A DNA stretch of 64,000 nt from Bacteroidota bacterium (GTDB lineage: Bacteria; Bacteroidota; Bacteroidia; NS11-12g; UBA9320): NCBI GenBank assembly GCA_947468275.1, contig CANIKO010000004.1, positions 1 through 64,000 of the forward strand. The letters are read 5' to 3'. The notes beneath the pieces were generated by a model that had not been told where the DNA came from, ran no database searches, and was given only the letters and a program-made list of their open reading frames with translations. Each line of letters begins with the position of its first letter. Within the stretch, counting starts at the first letter, position 1. Positions 36,601 to 45,803 of this stretch are shown in pieces. The position numbers and the translations under genes were made by a program.

Positions 36601-38530
36601 CATTAAAAGTTCCATTATAGGCGTTAAAGGTAATTGCACCGCAAACTCCACGCGAAGTCATTGCTGTAATGGCTTGGTTAAACGACTTATAATTGGAAAT
36701 AGATGTATCCCCTATGGTGTATGTTCCTGCCATTGCAGGTAATCGCGTTATTTTTAAAGTGTCGTTTACATTTTTACCGTCCGATTTTCCGTTTGGTATT
36801 CGGGTCCATATTTTAAAATTATAGCTAGTATTTGTAGAAAAGGTATAATATCCTAATCGAATGGAGGCTGATGATGCCCCAGGAGCTAATTTACCTGTCC
36901 AACTATACGGAGTTTGGGAGGATCCATTAATTTGCCATTGAATCTCAACACTTTTAATGGTATCAAAACCATAATTTTGAAAACTTGCTTTTACCATTTG
37001 TTTTCCCGGACAAAAAAGTAAAGGGCTATCTAAATTGGCAACTCCTGCATCTAAAGTAACAGGGAAAAATTCATCAGCTCCTATATCTGGAATTGCGTTA
37101 TCTCTAGCATCTCCGTCAATATCTAATCTTATACGTGAATCGTATAAGGCTTTTCCATTCAAACTGATATTAGATACATGAAGATTCGAATTACTTAAAT
37201 AACCAGGGTCAACATTCAATCCATTGGCATCTCTACTTGAACCAGACTGATAACTTGAGAAACTTGAATAATTAGTGCCTCCCCAGTTGGTTATATAGTT
37301 TCCGTTTGAATAATAGTTATTATAATTTACCGAATCTAAATCCGCTGTATTGGTGCCGGGAACATTGATGGCATAACCTCCACCTTTGTTAATTAAGTTA
37401 TTGCTTACCAATCGAATATTATTATTAGAATACGTCGCATAATGATAGTAAGCACTTGCATTTGTTAGCGAATTCAATATTAAAATATTATTATAAAGTA
37501 GGTTGAGGTAACTACACCCATATACTGCAAAACCTGTACATTCGGTAGTTCCACCTTGATTAACTACCCAATTGTTATAAACCATAGCAGGTGTAGCAGC
37601 CGTACTTGTAATACTGGCCATCACAATGGCTCTAACTACTTGTCCGTTGGTAGCAGACATAAATATCTTATTGTTGGCGGCCACCAAGGATGGCGAGGTT
37701 TCTATTCTAAAACCATAGGAAGTATAATGCCCTTTTCCAGCACCAAAATCACCCATATTAAAGGTATTACCTAAAATTCTTAGTGAGGTTTGAACCGTCA
37801 TATAAATACCTGAACAACCGCTAGTATCTATTATGTTGCCACTAATAGTATTAGCTGTGCATGCAATGGTATCATAAATGCCATTATATCCATAAATCAA
37901 TCGGTTCTGACTTATTTCAGTGCTGTCGCCGTTGCCTTTAAAATATATAATTGAACCTATGCCGTAAGTAAATCCTCTGCTAGAATTACTTGGCACTTTA
38001 CGACCCTTAAGTAGGCATTTCAATATTTTATTATTGTCGGCATCGTTGGCAATTTGAACAACGGTGCTGTATGTGTTTGTTCCGGTGCGTTCCATTCCAA
38101 TTTCTTGAATTGTAACATAATCAGCGCCGTTAAAAAATAATACATAATCATTAGCACTTGTGGCAGATGATGAAACTCTTAATAAACATTTGGAATAATC
38201 GCCGCTACTCGATTTAAATATAATTTTATTAGTATACGAGGTTCCACTAATGGCTCCAATTTCTACCGAGGTATTGTAAATTGTATCGTATACCGTTACT
38301 GTAACTGGGCCGCTTACACCCGCACCCTGAGGTGTGCCGCCATCGGTTCGGCTACCGCTAACTAGGTCGCCAACTGCTGAAGCCCAGTTTTGGTAGTTAC
38401 TGCTGCTTGCCGATTTGTTAGGATTAATGGTGTAATTTCCTTTAAGTTGAGCAAAGGTTGTGTTCGGAATAATGAATCCTAAAGTGAAGCAAATAATAAA
38501 CAAAGAAATGGAAGAGTCGTTTTTTTTCAT
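33665..38530 (-). CDS. Secreted beta-helix/CARDB/PKD protein with type A T9SS sorting domain
   Basis: A 1621-residue secreted protein. Signal peptide ends near NTTFAQ. It contains two tandem copies of a [parallel beta-helix + CARDB-like] unit. The first helix (~30-490) has VTIQEIGMERTGTNTYSTVV and is followed by a CARDB-like module (~492-600, VKASFQNYGFDTIKSVEIQW); the second helix (~600-1040) has VTFKGITFERTGTNTYAQVI and is followed by VSAVIKNFGKDTLKNATITW. Then come Ig/SprB-like modules (~1150-1400, ICQGDSLVLGTGPGTGLGYK), at least two PKD domains (YAWTFGDGTTS, WNWKFGDGDT) and the type A CTD (KVYPNPSIGIFTINS... GVYFVKIN). Helix NxxF/NxxI rungs suggest a polysaccharide-binding or lyase-like surface, but no catalytic site was recognised. 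Single gene with its own terminator. Confidence 0.92.
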   Translation of the reverse strand: MKKNDSSISLFIICFTLGFIIPNTTFAQLKGNYTINPNKSASSSNYQNWASAVGDLVSGSRTDGGTPQGAGVSGPVTVTVYDTIYNTSVEIGAISGTSYTNKIIFKSSSGDYSKCLLRVSSSATSANDYVLFFNGADYVTIQEIGMERTGTNTYSTVVQIANDADNNKILKCLLKGRKVPSNSSRGFTYGIGSIIYFKGNGDSTEISQNRLIYGYNGIYDTIACTANTISGNIIDTSGCSGIYMTVQTSLRILGNTFNMGDFGAGKGHYTSYGFRIETSPSLVAANNKIFMSATNGQVVRAIVMASITSTAATPAMVYNNWVVNQGGTTECTGFAVYGCSYLNLLYNNILILNSLTNASAYYHYATYSNNNIRLVSNNLINKGGGYAINVPGTNTADLDSVNYNNYYSNGNYITNWGGTNYSSFSSYQSGSSRDANGLNVDPGYLSNSNLHVSNISLNGKALYDSRIRLDIDGDARDNAIPDIGADEFFPVTLDAGVANLDSPLLFCPGKQMVKASFQNYGFDTIKSVEIQWQINGSSQTPYSWTGKLAPGASSASIRLGYYTFSTNTSYNFKIWTRIPNGKSDGKNVNDTLKITRLPAMAGTYTIGDTSISNYKSFNQAITAMTSRGVCGAITFNAYNGTFNEQITLVKLPGMGSSSPILFQSISKDSTKVKITLPSTTATGSNNAALQLRGAEYVTFKGITFERTGTNTYAQVIHVLNSSNHNTFSNCRMLGLQMTAANANAINIWSDQGQDDYNVFRNNHVKFGYNCMQYGGTTATHEIGNIIEGNIFESAFNNSVLLSYSDSVLVKGNTFLNVNVHTLGNYDLNLSDCDKGIKVNGNFFKSTNTDTSMFISACNASTSSYGIIANNSIVRNYGKGISLNGVDYQNIVFNSIYFPSTSADNIAVNITPTASTNVVLKNNNIFMNGGQVFYVSAGTQIAASDNNNLITKGTQFAYWGTPISNLSNLVSTTGTNGKSLSLDPLFISSILHIKNYLLKGKGQPISGVTTDFDGETRNSTNPDIGADEFKLSPNDAGIIAVIKPVAGACASKLDVSAVIKNFGKDTLKNATITWSINGNSQTPYNWSKKLVTNASDTVIIGSYDFSSTFNPRFIVKASLPNGQSDAIQFNDSIIVTRALRALPGANAGADMNICQGDSLVLGTGPGTGLGYKWMTISNSIISSNSQITVKPTSKTKYILEVTNITFGCTQRDTVEIGTTTRPTADAGKDKTICPGNSVQIGATSQTGFSYSWSSMPIGFTSTTANPTDMPAQTTTYILEKSVTGSGCNDLDTVIVTIASTPLPKISGIDNLCNGNVLNYSTANNSGNNYKWKITGGIINSGQNTNNVNLKWNITGTGILKVIETNVSGCRDSASFYVTINQNPKADFSISGTCITSISNFINLSTNAQTYAWTFGDGTTSIAKDPAHTYPEAISYNVRLIAKNNLGCNDTMTRLLPIDPLPVANFTFIAKSGNTIDFKNTSTVSSGTIIDWNWKFGDGDTILIENPSHKYASSSNAFVTLCVKSVAGCENCISKEVGFTKIYYVSNNNWTKVYPNPSIGIFTINSTKKMKSIEVINTMGQVIKTFDLPDNELKFNITDQPSGVYFVKINFGNQSQVIRITKE

Positions 38531-38824
38531 AGCAATTATTAAAAATATCTATACAATATTAATAAAGAAAACAGCATTATTTTATAAAATTTTATATAAC
38601 AACAAGTGGTTTTTTTGCACAAAATTTAAATTTCAGGGTGTTTCATTGACCCTAATGAGTCTTTTTTACATAAAATCAATATTTATTACGTATGAAATAA
38701 TTATTGTCATATTGGTTTTTATTAAATTATATATTGATTTATTTTTGAATAGATAATAATAAAGGTAGCAAATTTTTATCTAATTTTTATTAAATAAAAT
38801 AAGTAACCCAATAATATAAACTGC

Positions 38825-39223
38825 ATGAACCAAAAAATATTAGTAATTGATGATGACCCTATTAATAATATGTTGTGCACCTACCTCATCAAAAAAACAA
38901 TTAAAAACTCAGAGATCTATTGTTTTGAGCAACCCTTAGAAGGATTGGAGCATTTAATTGCCCAGTATTCCGGGGATTATATTCCACCGCCTACTCTTCT
39001 ATTTCTCGATATCAATATGCCTGAGATGGATGGTTGGGAATTCTTAGATGAATTTAAAAAAATGGAAAGTCTTATTCACACTAAGTTTAAAATTTATATT
39101 TTATCCTCTTCTATCAATCCTGCGGATATAGAGAAGGCAAAAACAAATATTTTTGTTAAAGGTTTTTTATCAAAACCACTGAATGAACGCATTTTACTTG
39201 AAATAATGGATAATCAAAAATAA
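38825..39223 (+). CDS. Stand-alone response regulator receiver protein
   Basis: A 132-residue protein consisting of one REC domain. It has the acidic pocket VIDDDPINN, the phospho-acceptor Asp in LLFLDINMPEMDGWEFL (about residue 62), the Ser/Thr switch in ILSSSI and the Lys in FLSKPL. No output domain follows, so it works by protein contact or as a phosphate shuttle/sink. It is divergent from the beta-helix gene (294-base gap) and about 640 bases from the first kinase-receiver pair, whose receivers share the DDDPINNM and ILSSSI motifs, so it may belong to the same signalling group. Confidence 0.93.
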   Translation: MNQKILVIDDDPINNMLCTYLIKKTIKNSEIYCFEQPLEGLEHLIAQYSGDYIPPPTLLFLDINMPEMDGWEFLDEFKKMESLIHTKFKIYILSSSINPADIEKAKTNIFVKGFLSKPLNERILLEIMDNQK

Positions 39224-39283
39224 CTTTATACCTATGTTTTTTATTCCAATGAGAATTCCTTTTCACAAATATGATAAACCAAT

Positions 39284-39715
39284 ATGATAATTTTAGCCAT
39301 TGCAAAATTTGAGTTTGAAGAAATAGGCTTGTTTATTCTAGCCACTCAATTACTTCATTTAGGATTTGTATTGTTTACCAACCGGTTGACAGGTATTAGA
39401 GCTAGAATGGCTAATAAAGAGGATTTTAAGCGCATACACCGTATTTTTTTATCCATTTTTGAGGTAAGTCCTGGAATTGAAATTATTAAACCTGGAAATT
39501 TTAGTTTTGTTAAAAAATTAACGACTTTTCAAATTATGAATGGCTTGAAATTCGTAAAAAAACCTCAACTCTTAGAAAAAAATCCATCTTCATATTATAG
39601 TGTAAAGAACCGAAGGAATGCGCCAGTGGCATCTCATGATATTTCTAATATCTCATTTTATCCAATTACACCAAAATTTAAAACAACTACAAAAAGAGTT
39701 TCACTTAACCTCTGA
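39284..39715 (+). CDS. Hypothetical protein of unknown family
   Basis: A 143-residue open frame starting 60 bases after the receiver gene. I do not recognise it. The first ~30 residues are moderately hydrophobic (IGLFILATQLLHLGFVLF), and the rest is basic (RRNAPVASHD, FKTTTKRVSLNL). Codon use looks like its neighbours and no better frame competes on either strand, which favours a real gene, but no homology can be claimed. It is followed at 39788 by a hairpin that could end it or the convergent receiver gene. Confidence 0.4.
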   Translation: MIILAIAKFEFEEIGLFILATQLLHLGFVLFTNRLTGIRARMANKEDFKRIHRIFLSIFEVSPGIEIIKPGNFSFVKKLTTFQIMNGLKFVKKPQLLEKNPSSYYSVKNRRNAPVASHDISNISFYPITPKFKTTTKRVSLNL

Positions 39716-39787
39716 AAATTAGATTACTATGAATAAATTTAAATAAGGAATAACTATAAAATATTATTTAGAGGTTTAAGTTGGATA

Positions 39788-39811
39788 TAAGGGGGTTTCA
39801 TATCCCCTTTA
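39788..39811. terminator. Hairpin between convergent receiver genes
   Basis: AAGGGGG, TTTCATAT, CCCCTTTAT: a short G/C-rich stem followed by AT-rich sequence on both sides. It lies between the hypothetical plus-strand gene and the stop of the minus-strand receiver, so it may serve either. Confidence 0.5.
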
Positions 39812-39864
39812 TAATTATAAGACGGTGGAGACTATTTGTAAAAACGATGACTATAGATTGATTT

Positions 39865-40281
39865 TTAAACCGCTTCTAATTTTAAATCACGCATAATTCC
39901 ACTAAGCGTTTGATTGTTAAATGGCTTTTCAAGGTATCCTTTTATATAATTATTTTTAGCAGCTGTAGCTTTGTCGATTTCAGAAATGGATGAGGATAAT
40001 ATATATACGATAATAGCATCTTTAGTGGCAAAGCTAAACTCACCGAAATGATCCAAAAACTGCCAACCTGAAATAATTGGCATATTTATATCTAAAAGTA
40101 AAATGGTGGATTCTTTCGTTTTTTCAGATGAATATTCATTTTTAATATAATCTAATGCTTTTTCAGGATGCTCAAAACTCACGACATCTAATGCCTTGTA
40201 GTCGTTTTTTATTACTGCTTTGCAAATCATATTATTAATAGGATCATCATCTACTATTATAATTCTATTTAGTTTTTTCAT
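39865..40281 (-). CDS. Stand-alone response regulator receiver, partner of the 1513-residue kinase
   Basis: A 138-residue REC-only protein. Acidic pocket IIVDDDPINNMIC, phospho-acceptor in ILLLDINMPIISGWQFLDHF (about residue 64), switch ILSSSISE, Lys in GYLEKPF. It starts 38 bases after the stop of the multi-PAS kinase and is surely co-transcribed. It is closely similar over its whole length to the receiver at 45350-45769, showing a duplicated kinase-receiver pair. Lacking an output domain, it resembles Rcp1-type receivers that act on other proteins. Confidence 0.94.
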   Translation of the reverse strand: MKKLNRIIIVDDDPINNMICKAVIKNDYKALDVVSFEHPEKALDYIKNEYSSEKTKESTILLLDINMPIISGWQFLDHFGEFSFATKDAIIVYILSSSISEIDKATAAKNNYIKGYLEKPFNNQTLSGIMRDLKLEAV

Positions 40282-40319
40282 AAAAATATTGTTCTTGATA
40301 TTTAATTTGTTTAGTAAAA

Positions 40320-43300
40320 CTATTCGTCTGTATTCTTCTTATTGTATCTCAGCTCTATTGTGAACTCTACGCCCTTATCAGGTTGGCTTGAAACGCTTAT
40401 TTTTCCTCCCAGGGATTCAATTTGAGTTTTTACCATATACAATCCTACCCCCTTGCCTTCGGCATGCTCACTATGGAAACGCTTATACAAACCAAAAAGA
40501 TTTTGGCCATGCGCAGCTAGGTCAATTCCCATGCCATTGTCTTTGTATAGGATGAGTAATTTATCACCCACAATTCGTGTTGTAATTTCAATGATTGGTG
40601 ATCTTAGGCTTCTATATTTTATGCTATTAGAAATTAGATTAAAAAATATGCTATAAATGAAGGAGCGTATAGATTCTATTTTTTCGGCTTCCTTAAAATT
40701 AAGTTTAAACGTAATATTTTCAGATTTAATCAATGATCCCAGTCCAACAATTATAGAATTAATGATTTCCTCAAAGTTTACAGTCTCAACTTTACTATTC
40801 AGTTGATTTTTAACTTGGAGTATGGTATTTAAATCCTTGATCACATCATCTAATTTTTCAACCGATTTAATAATCTGAAATTGGTAAACTTCTTTGTCGT
40901 TGGCATCTGTATTTTTTAGCTTAAATAGGTTGTTTAAGCCAATGATATTAGCCACCGAAGTACGCAAATTATGAGAAACTATGTAGGCAAATTGTTCCAA
41001 ATTTTTATTGTGCTGAATTAAATCTTCAATAATACTACTTTTTTCTGCTTCGGCTATCTTAAGATTACTGATATCTTCTTTTATCGCCAAATAGTGGGTT
41101 ATGGCTCCCGTATTATTTTTTACCGGTGATATTATTGTCGATTCCCAATAATATTCCCCATTTTTCTTTTTATTTAAAAAAGTTCCATTCCAGATGTCTC
41201 CATTTTTTATAGTATTCCATAGGGTTTTATATTCCGAATGATGGGTATTTCCAGATTTTAATATTCGTGGGTTTTTACCAATTACTTCTTCTGAGGTATA
41301 ACCCGTAATTTCTGTAAATCTAGGATTTACAAAAATAATATTACCTTCTAAGTCTGTGATAATTGTAACTATTGGGCTTTGTTCAATGGCTAGTGAAAGG
41401 GTCCGGATCACTTGATCATCACTCGCTATTTGGTCCAAATATTTTTTTCTTAATACTTCTTTATCAATACTTTCGACAGCAAAGGATAGGTTGCGTGTTA
41501 CGTTTTCAATTAAAGTAATTTCTTCATTATTAAAATAATCGGGCACTGACGCATATAAATTAAAAACGCCAATGGTATCGTTATTTTTAAATATGGGAAA
41601 AGATATACATGAATGGAATTCATGGGCTATGGCGGTGGTTTTCCAAGGTGCCATCATCGGGTCGTTTTCTATATCATTGCATACACTGTAATTTTTGTTT
41701 CGTATCGCATTGCCTGAAGGCCCTCGTCCATTTGCATCCTGCTCATTGGCATTAATATTTATTTTATCAAGGTAGTCGCCATAGTGACCAGAATGCGCTA
41801 CTGGAATTACGTTATTCGTGATTTTATCGACTAACCCAATCCATGCCATTCTAAAATTTCCAAAAGTTACGGCTGCATGGCAAGCATCATTAAAAAGGGT
41901 TGACTCATCTGAGTTGTATAAAATAAGTTCATTTATTTTGCTTGTAAATTTATGGATACGACTTAACTTAACTTCTTTTTCTTCCGCTTTTTTTCGTTCA
42001 CTTATATCCATTGATAAACCAGAAATATTAGTAGGTGTTCCATCTTTATTTCTTTTGTCAATACTTCCAATATCATTCAACCATTTATATTTACCTGATT
42101 TGCATTTTATTCTATATTCCGCCACATATTTGCGCTCAATTCCAGTATAGTGATTTTGCAAGGCACTCATCATTATTTCATAATCATCGGGATGAATTAA
42201 CGCGGTAAAATGAGTAAAATGAGTGAAATGTTTAGGATTAAAGCCGAGTGATTTAATTTTATTTTCATCAAATATTATTTTTCCTGTAATAATATCCATT
42301 GACCACCAAGCCATTTTGGCCAATTGCATAGCCTGCGTCAATCTTATATTGTTGTTTTCTAATTCTACTTCTATACTTTTTCGTTCACTAATATCTTGTA
42401 TTGTTCCGAATATAATATTTGATTCATGATTTAGAGTAGATTTTGAATATATATCTATAATCTTTCCATCACTTTCACGCTTTATTTTATATTCAACATT
42501 GTACGGTTTATTATGAAATAATAAGTCTCTTAAGGCATTATCCAAATAAGAATCATATTCTGGCAGCCGAAAGCGTTTTAACTCCTCAAAAGTCATTATT
42601 TTTTTATCGGTTCCATAAATTTCTCTGGCCCCCTCTGAGGAGTATATGTTTTTCTCAACAAGGTTTAACTCCCAATACCCTATTCTTGCTATTTTTTCAC
42701 CAAGTTGTAAATTTTCTCTAATTTTTTTTCTTTCATTTTCATTGGATTTTTTTTCAATAAATTGACCAATTTGCAGAGCCATGGAATCAATTAACTGTCG
42801 CTCTTCGCTCAAAAATGGTCCTTCGAATGCCTTAGGATATTCTATTAGGTAATAAACATCTATAGATCCAACGACTTTATCTATATTAATAATATGGGAC
42901 GATAGTTTCCATTGGGTTTCTTTGAAATTAGAAGTACTGTATTTTTTTTCTTTTAAGGTAATAATAGCCGCCGTATTTTCAGGAAATTGCCAGCTATGGC
43001 TTATAATATTTACTATTTTATTGAGGGTGTCATCCACATCAAAAGTATGTTTAGAAATTATATCGGCAACGCCAAACAAGCCTTTCAATTCCTTTATTCG
43101 TTCAGCTTTGTCATATTCTTCTTGCTTATGTTGTGAAATATCCTGATGAGTTCCAGACATTTTTAACGGTTGGCCACTGGCATCTCTTTCATATACCCGG
43201 CCACGATCGAGCACCCATACCCAATTGCCATTCTTGTGTTTCATTCTTACCTCACAATCATAGTAATTGAGTTCGCCATTAAAATGATTTTGTAGCAGTA

Positions 43301-44861
43301 GATTGGATATTTCTATATCCTCAGGGTGTTTGAGTTTCATCCAAGTCTCAATGGTTTTAGGTGAAATTTCCTCCAAAGAATATCCCAATAATTCGGCTGA
43401 TCTGTCGTTAAATATGGTTTCTCCAGTTTGTATATTCCACTCCCAGGTACCTATATTGGTGCCCTCTAAAATGGCAGATAATCGTTGTTTTTTATTTTTT
43501 AATTCTTCCGTAACATTTATGAGTGCAGATATATCTTTAAATGTACAAATCACTTCTCTTATACTTCCGTCCTCCCTCAGCTGTGGATCGGCATTTACCA
43601 AAAGCCAAACGCGATCATTGAGGAGGGGTCGAAATACTCCCATTACAACATTAATAACAGGTTGACCTGTAGCAATACTTACTGGCACGGGATGTGTATG
43701 GCCTGGAAATGGGCTTCCATCTTCATGTATCACATTCCAATAGGGGTCAAATGATGATTTACCAGTTAATTGTTCTTCGGTAAGGCCTAATAATTCCAAG
43801 GCCCTTGGATTACTTAAAATCATTTCGGCATTTGGGCCCTGCACTAGCACGCCTACATTAAGATTTGTAACTAAGCTATGATATCGGATTTTGTTTTCTA
43901 ATAATGTGTCTTGTGCTAGCTTATGGGTCGTTATATCTATTGAACTGGTGATGGTGCAAAGTGAATTTTCAAGGTGTATAAGTTCAACGGAGGTAGAAAC
44001 CCAAATTAATTTTCCCGCATTGTTTCGCAATTGAATTTCGAAATCTTTAATGGGTTTATTCTTTTTAATAAGGGAGGTTATTTCATTGAATTTATCGTCT
44101 AATACATTTATATTTAATTGGTTAATATTTTTACCAACTACTTCATCCATGGATGAAAAACCATAAATTTTGAGAAATTTTTCATTGCAATTAATGATTA
44201 ATTCATCCTCGAGACGTGTAATTATTAAAGCATCCGGTGAATTATAAAAAATAGAACTAAATAATAAATTTGATTTTTCAAGTTGCTCTTCGGCTTTATT
44301 AAGGGCAGTGATATCAATAACATTTATTAGGCATGTTGCTGAATTTTCGGATAAAGTTCCTGTAATGGCTACGGCAATGGGTGAGGTTTCATGGGCGAAT
44401 AAAGTAACCTGACATGTTTTAGTGCCCTTGCCTTCAATTAATTTTTCAAAAAATGCATTAAAAATGGGCCGGGTTTTATCAGAAATATAAAGTGCAAACC
44501 GGTTTCTAAGTAAGCGATGCGACGGTTTGCCCAGCATATTAGCTCCGCTAATATTTAATTCTACGATGTCACCCTCTTTGTTTAATGAAAAATAACCGGA
44601 GGGAGCAAAGTCATAAAGTTCAATAAATTTTTTATTGGCTTCTTCAATTCTTTGTTCTTTAAGAAATATTTGCTCATTGGCCTTTAATAGCTCAGAGTTC
44701 TGCATTTCCAATTCAATCTGGTGAACCTCGAGTTCATGAATGAGCTGCTTTTCCTCAGTTTCTGATAAATTATTCTTAGGACTTAAAGAATGGGATTTAT
44801 AAATTTCTTCAGCTTTTTGGCGAAGGTTAGTGCCAGTATCGTTAGTATTTTTTCTTTTCAT
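40320..44861 (-). CDS. Soluble multi-PAS/GAF sensor histidine kinase
   Basis: A 1513-residue kinase with no signal peptide or membrane segment, so it senses inside the cell. After an N-terminal coiled coil (~35-80) the order is PAS1 (~78-188), PAS2 (~198-315), PAS3 (~325-450), PAS4 (~460-580), a GAF-like domain (~585-710), PAS5 (~715-835), PAS6 (~840-960), GAF (~975-1130), PAS7 (~1145-1265), HisKA with phospho-His1297 in FAYIVSHNLRTSV, and HATPase_c with NLISNSIKY, DNGMGID, GKGVGLYMV. No receiver is fused; the separate receiver follows after 38 bases. PAS6 contains a threefold HFT repeat from a 9-base tandem duplication. It is a paralogue of the 1253-residue kinase upstream, with which it shares both ends almost unchanged. 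Confidence 0.94.
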   Translation of the reverse strand: MKRKNTNDTGTNLRQKAEEIYKSHSLSPKNNLSETEEKQLIHELEVHQIELEMQNSELLKANEQIFLKEQRIEEANKKFIELYDFAPSGYFSLNKEGDIVELNISGANMLGKPSHRLLRNRFALYISDKTRPIFNAFFEKLIEGKGTKTCQVTLFAHETSPIAVAITGTLSENSATCLINVIDITALNKAEEQLEKSNLLFSSIFYNSPDALIITRLEDELIINCNEKFLKIYGFSSMDEVVGKNINQLNINVLDDKFNEITSLIKKNKPIKDFEIQLRNNAGKLIWVSTSVELIHLENSLCTITSSIDITTHKLAQDTLLENKIRYHSLVTNLNVGVLVQGPNAEMILSNPRALELLGLTEEQLTGKSSFDPYWNVIHEDGSPFPGHTHPVPVSIATGQPVINVVMGVFRPLLNDRVWLLVNADPQLREDGSIREVICTFKDISALINVTEELKNKKQRLSAILEGTNIGTWEWNIQTGETIFNDRSAELLGYSLEEISPKTIETWMKLKHPEDIEISNLLLQNHFNGELNYYDCEVRMKHKNGNWVWVLDRGRVYERDASGQPLKMSGTHQDISQHKQEEYDKAERIKELKGLFGVADIISKHTFDVDDTLNKIVNIISHSWQFPENTAAIITLKEKKYSTSNFKETQWKLSSHIINIDKVVGSIDVYYLIEYPKAFEGPFLSEERQLIDSMALQIGQFIEKKSNENERKKIRENLQLGEKIARIGYWELNLVEKNIYSSEGAREIYGTDKKIMTFEELKRFRLPEYDSYLDNALRDLLFHNKPYNVEYKIKRESDGKIIDIYSKSTLNHESNIIFGTIQDISERKSIEVELENNNIRLTQAMQLAKMAWWSMDIITGKIIFDENKIKSLGFNPKHFTHFTHFTALIHPDDYEIMMSALQNHYTGIERKYVAEYRIKCKSGKYKWLNDIGSIDKRNKDGTPTNISGLSMDISERKKAEEKEVKLSRIHKFTSKINELILYNSDESTLFNDACHAAVTFGNFRMAWIGLVDKITNNVIPVAHSGHYGDYLDKININANEQDANGRGPSGNAIRNKNYSVCNDIENDPMMAPWKTTAIAHEFHSCISFPIFKNNDTIGVFNLYASVPDYFNNEEITLIENVTRNLSFAVESIDKEVLRKKYLDQIASDDQVIRTLSLAIEQSPIVTIITDLEGNIIFVNPRFTEITGYTSEEVIGKNPRILKSGNTHHSEYKTLWNTIKNGDIWNGTFLNKKKNGEYYWESTIISPVKNNTGAITHYLAIKEDISNLKIAEAEKSSIIEDLIQHNKNLEQFAYIVSHNLRTSVANIIGLNNLFKLKNTDANDKEVYQFQIIKSVEKLDDVIKDLNTILQVKNQLNSKVETVNFEEIINSIIVGLGSLIKSENITFKLNFKEAEKIESIRSFIYSIFFNLISNSIKYRSLRSPIIEITTRIVGDKLLILYKDNGMGIDLAAHGQNLFGLYKRFHSEHAEGKGVGLYMVKTQIESLGGKISVSSQPDKGVEFTIELRYNKKNTDE

Positions 44862-45349
44862 TAGTAGATGCTCTATTTCATTTATAAATTAAAAGATAAG
44901 GCTAGTAAATTATATCTTAACGTTAAATAAGGCATAATTATAGCATAATTTTAGTAAATTAGGTTTATAATATATAAGTTTAACAAAAGCGGGTAAAGAT
45001 AGTTTGGTTCTTATTTCAAACAAATGATTTTGGTCACTAATTCGAGTTAACTTAGATGAGCTTCTTATAACTTGAGGTATTAGAATACTATAAAAAATGA
45101 AGTAGTTATTACTAATATCAACGGTATTAATAGATACAGCGATATAGGATTGAAGTATAAATCTTTAGCTTTTTAAGGACTGGATTATAAACAGCAACTT
45201 ATTTAGCCTTTAAATATCAGCTCCAAATCCTGAAGGGATTCTATAAAGGAATTATTGTCCAACCTATTTTTATGAGGATTAAAGAGGTTATCAAGGGATT
45301 TAAAATCCCTTGATAACCTAGAGAAGTGCTAACTGTGGTTTTTAATTAA
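44862..45349. other. Intergenic region between the duplicated kinase-receiver pairs
   Basis: A 488-base AT-rich gap with no gene I can support. It holds the promoter region of the downstream kinase (44862 side; no clear -33/-7 pair seen) and the terminator of the upstream pair at 45286-45318. GCATAATTA occurs twice near 44930-44950. Confidence 0.5.
45286..45318 (-). terminator. Strong hairpin terminator of the second kinase-receiver pair
   Basis: GGTTATCAAGGGATTT, AA, AATCCCTTGATAACC: an almost uninterrupted 15-bp inverted repeat located 30-60 bases after the stop of the 139-residue receiver on the minus strand. It closes that two-gene transcript and insulates the next pair. Confidence 0.7.
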
Positions 45350-45769
45350 TTATAACACAAGTTGTAATTTATAATTAAGTATCATGCTTTTACAGGTTTG
45401 ACTATTAAAGGGTTTTTCAATATATCCTTTGACATATTTATTTTCAGCCGCTCTAGCCTTGTCGGTTTCAGAAATGGAGGAGGATAAAATGTAAATTATA
45501 AAATTATTTTTAATGGTATCGCTAAACTCGCTGTATTCCTCCAAAAACTGCCAACCCGAAATAATTGGCATATTTAAATCGAGCAGTAAAATGGAGGGTT
45601 CATCCCTATTTACAAAAGAATATTCAGCTTTAATATAATCTAATGCTTCTATTGGATATTCAAAACTTACTACCTCTAATTTCTTAAAGTCATTTTTAAT
45701 TACTTTTTTGCAAATCATATTATTAATAGGATCGTCATCTATTATTATAATTCTACTTAGATTTTTCAT
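45350..45769 (-). CDS. Stand-alone response regulator receiver, partner of the 1253-residue kinase
   Basis: A 139-residue REC-only protein: IIIDDDPINNMICKKVIK, phospho-acceptor in ILLLDLNMPIISGWQFLEEY (about residue 64), ILSSSISETD, and GYIEKPF. It starts 34 bases after the kinase stop. It is a near copy of the receiver at 39865-40281; the differences cluster at the C-terminus and in the helix after the acidic pocket, surfaces often used for partner choice. No output domain. Confidence 0.94.
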   Translation of the reverse strand: MKNLSRIIIIDDDPINNMICKKVIKNDFKKLEVVSFEYPIEALDYIKAEYSFVNRDEPSILLLDLNMPIISGWQFLEEYSEFSDTIKNNFIIYILSSSISETDKARAAENKYVKGYIEKPFNSQTCKSMILNYKLQLVL

Positions 45770-45803
45770 GAAGATAATGTTATTTAATTTATTCGTAAAA
45801 CTA

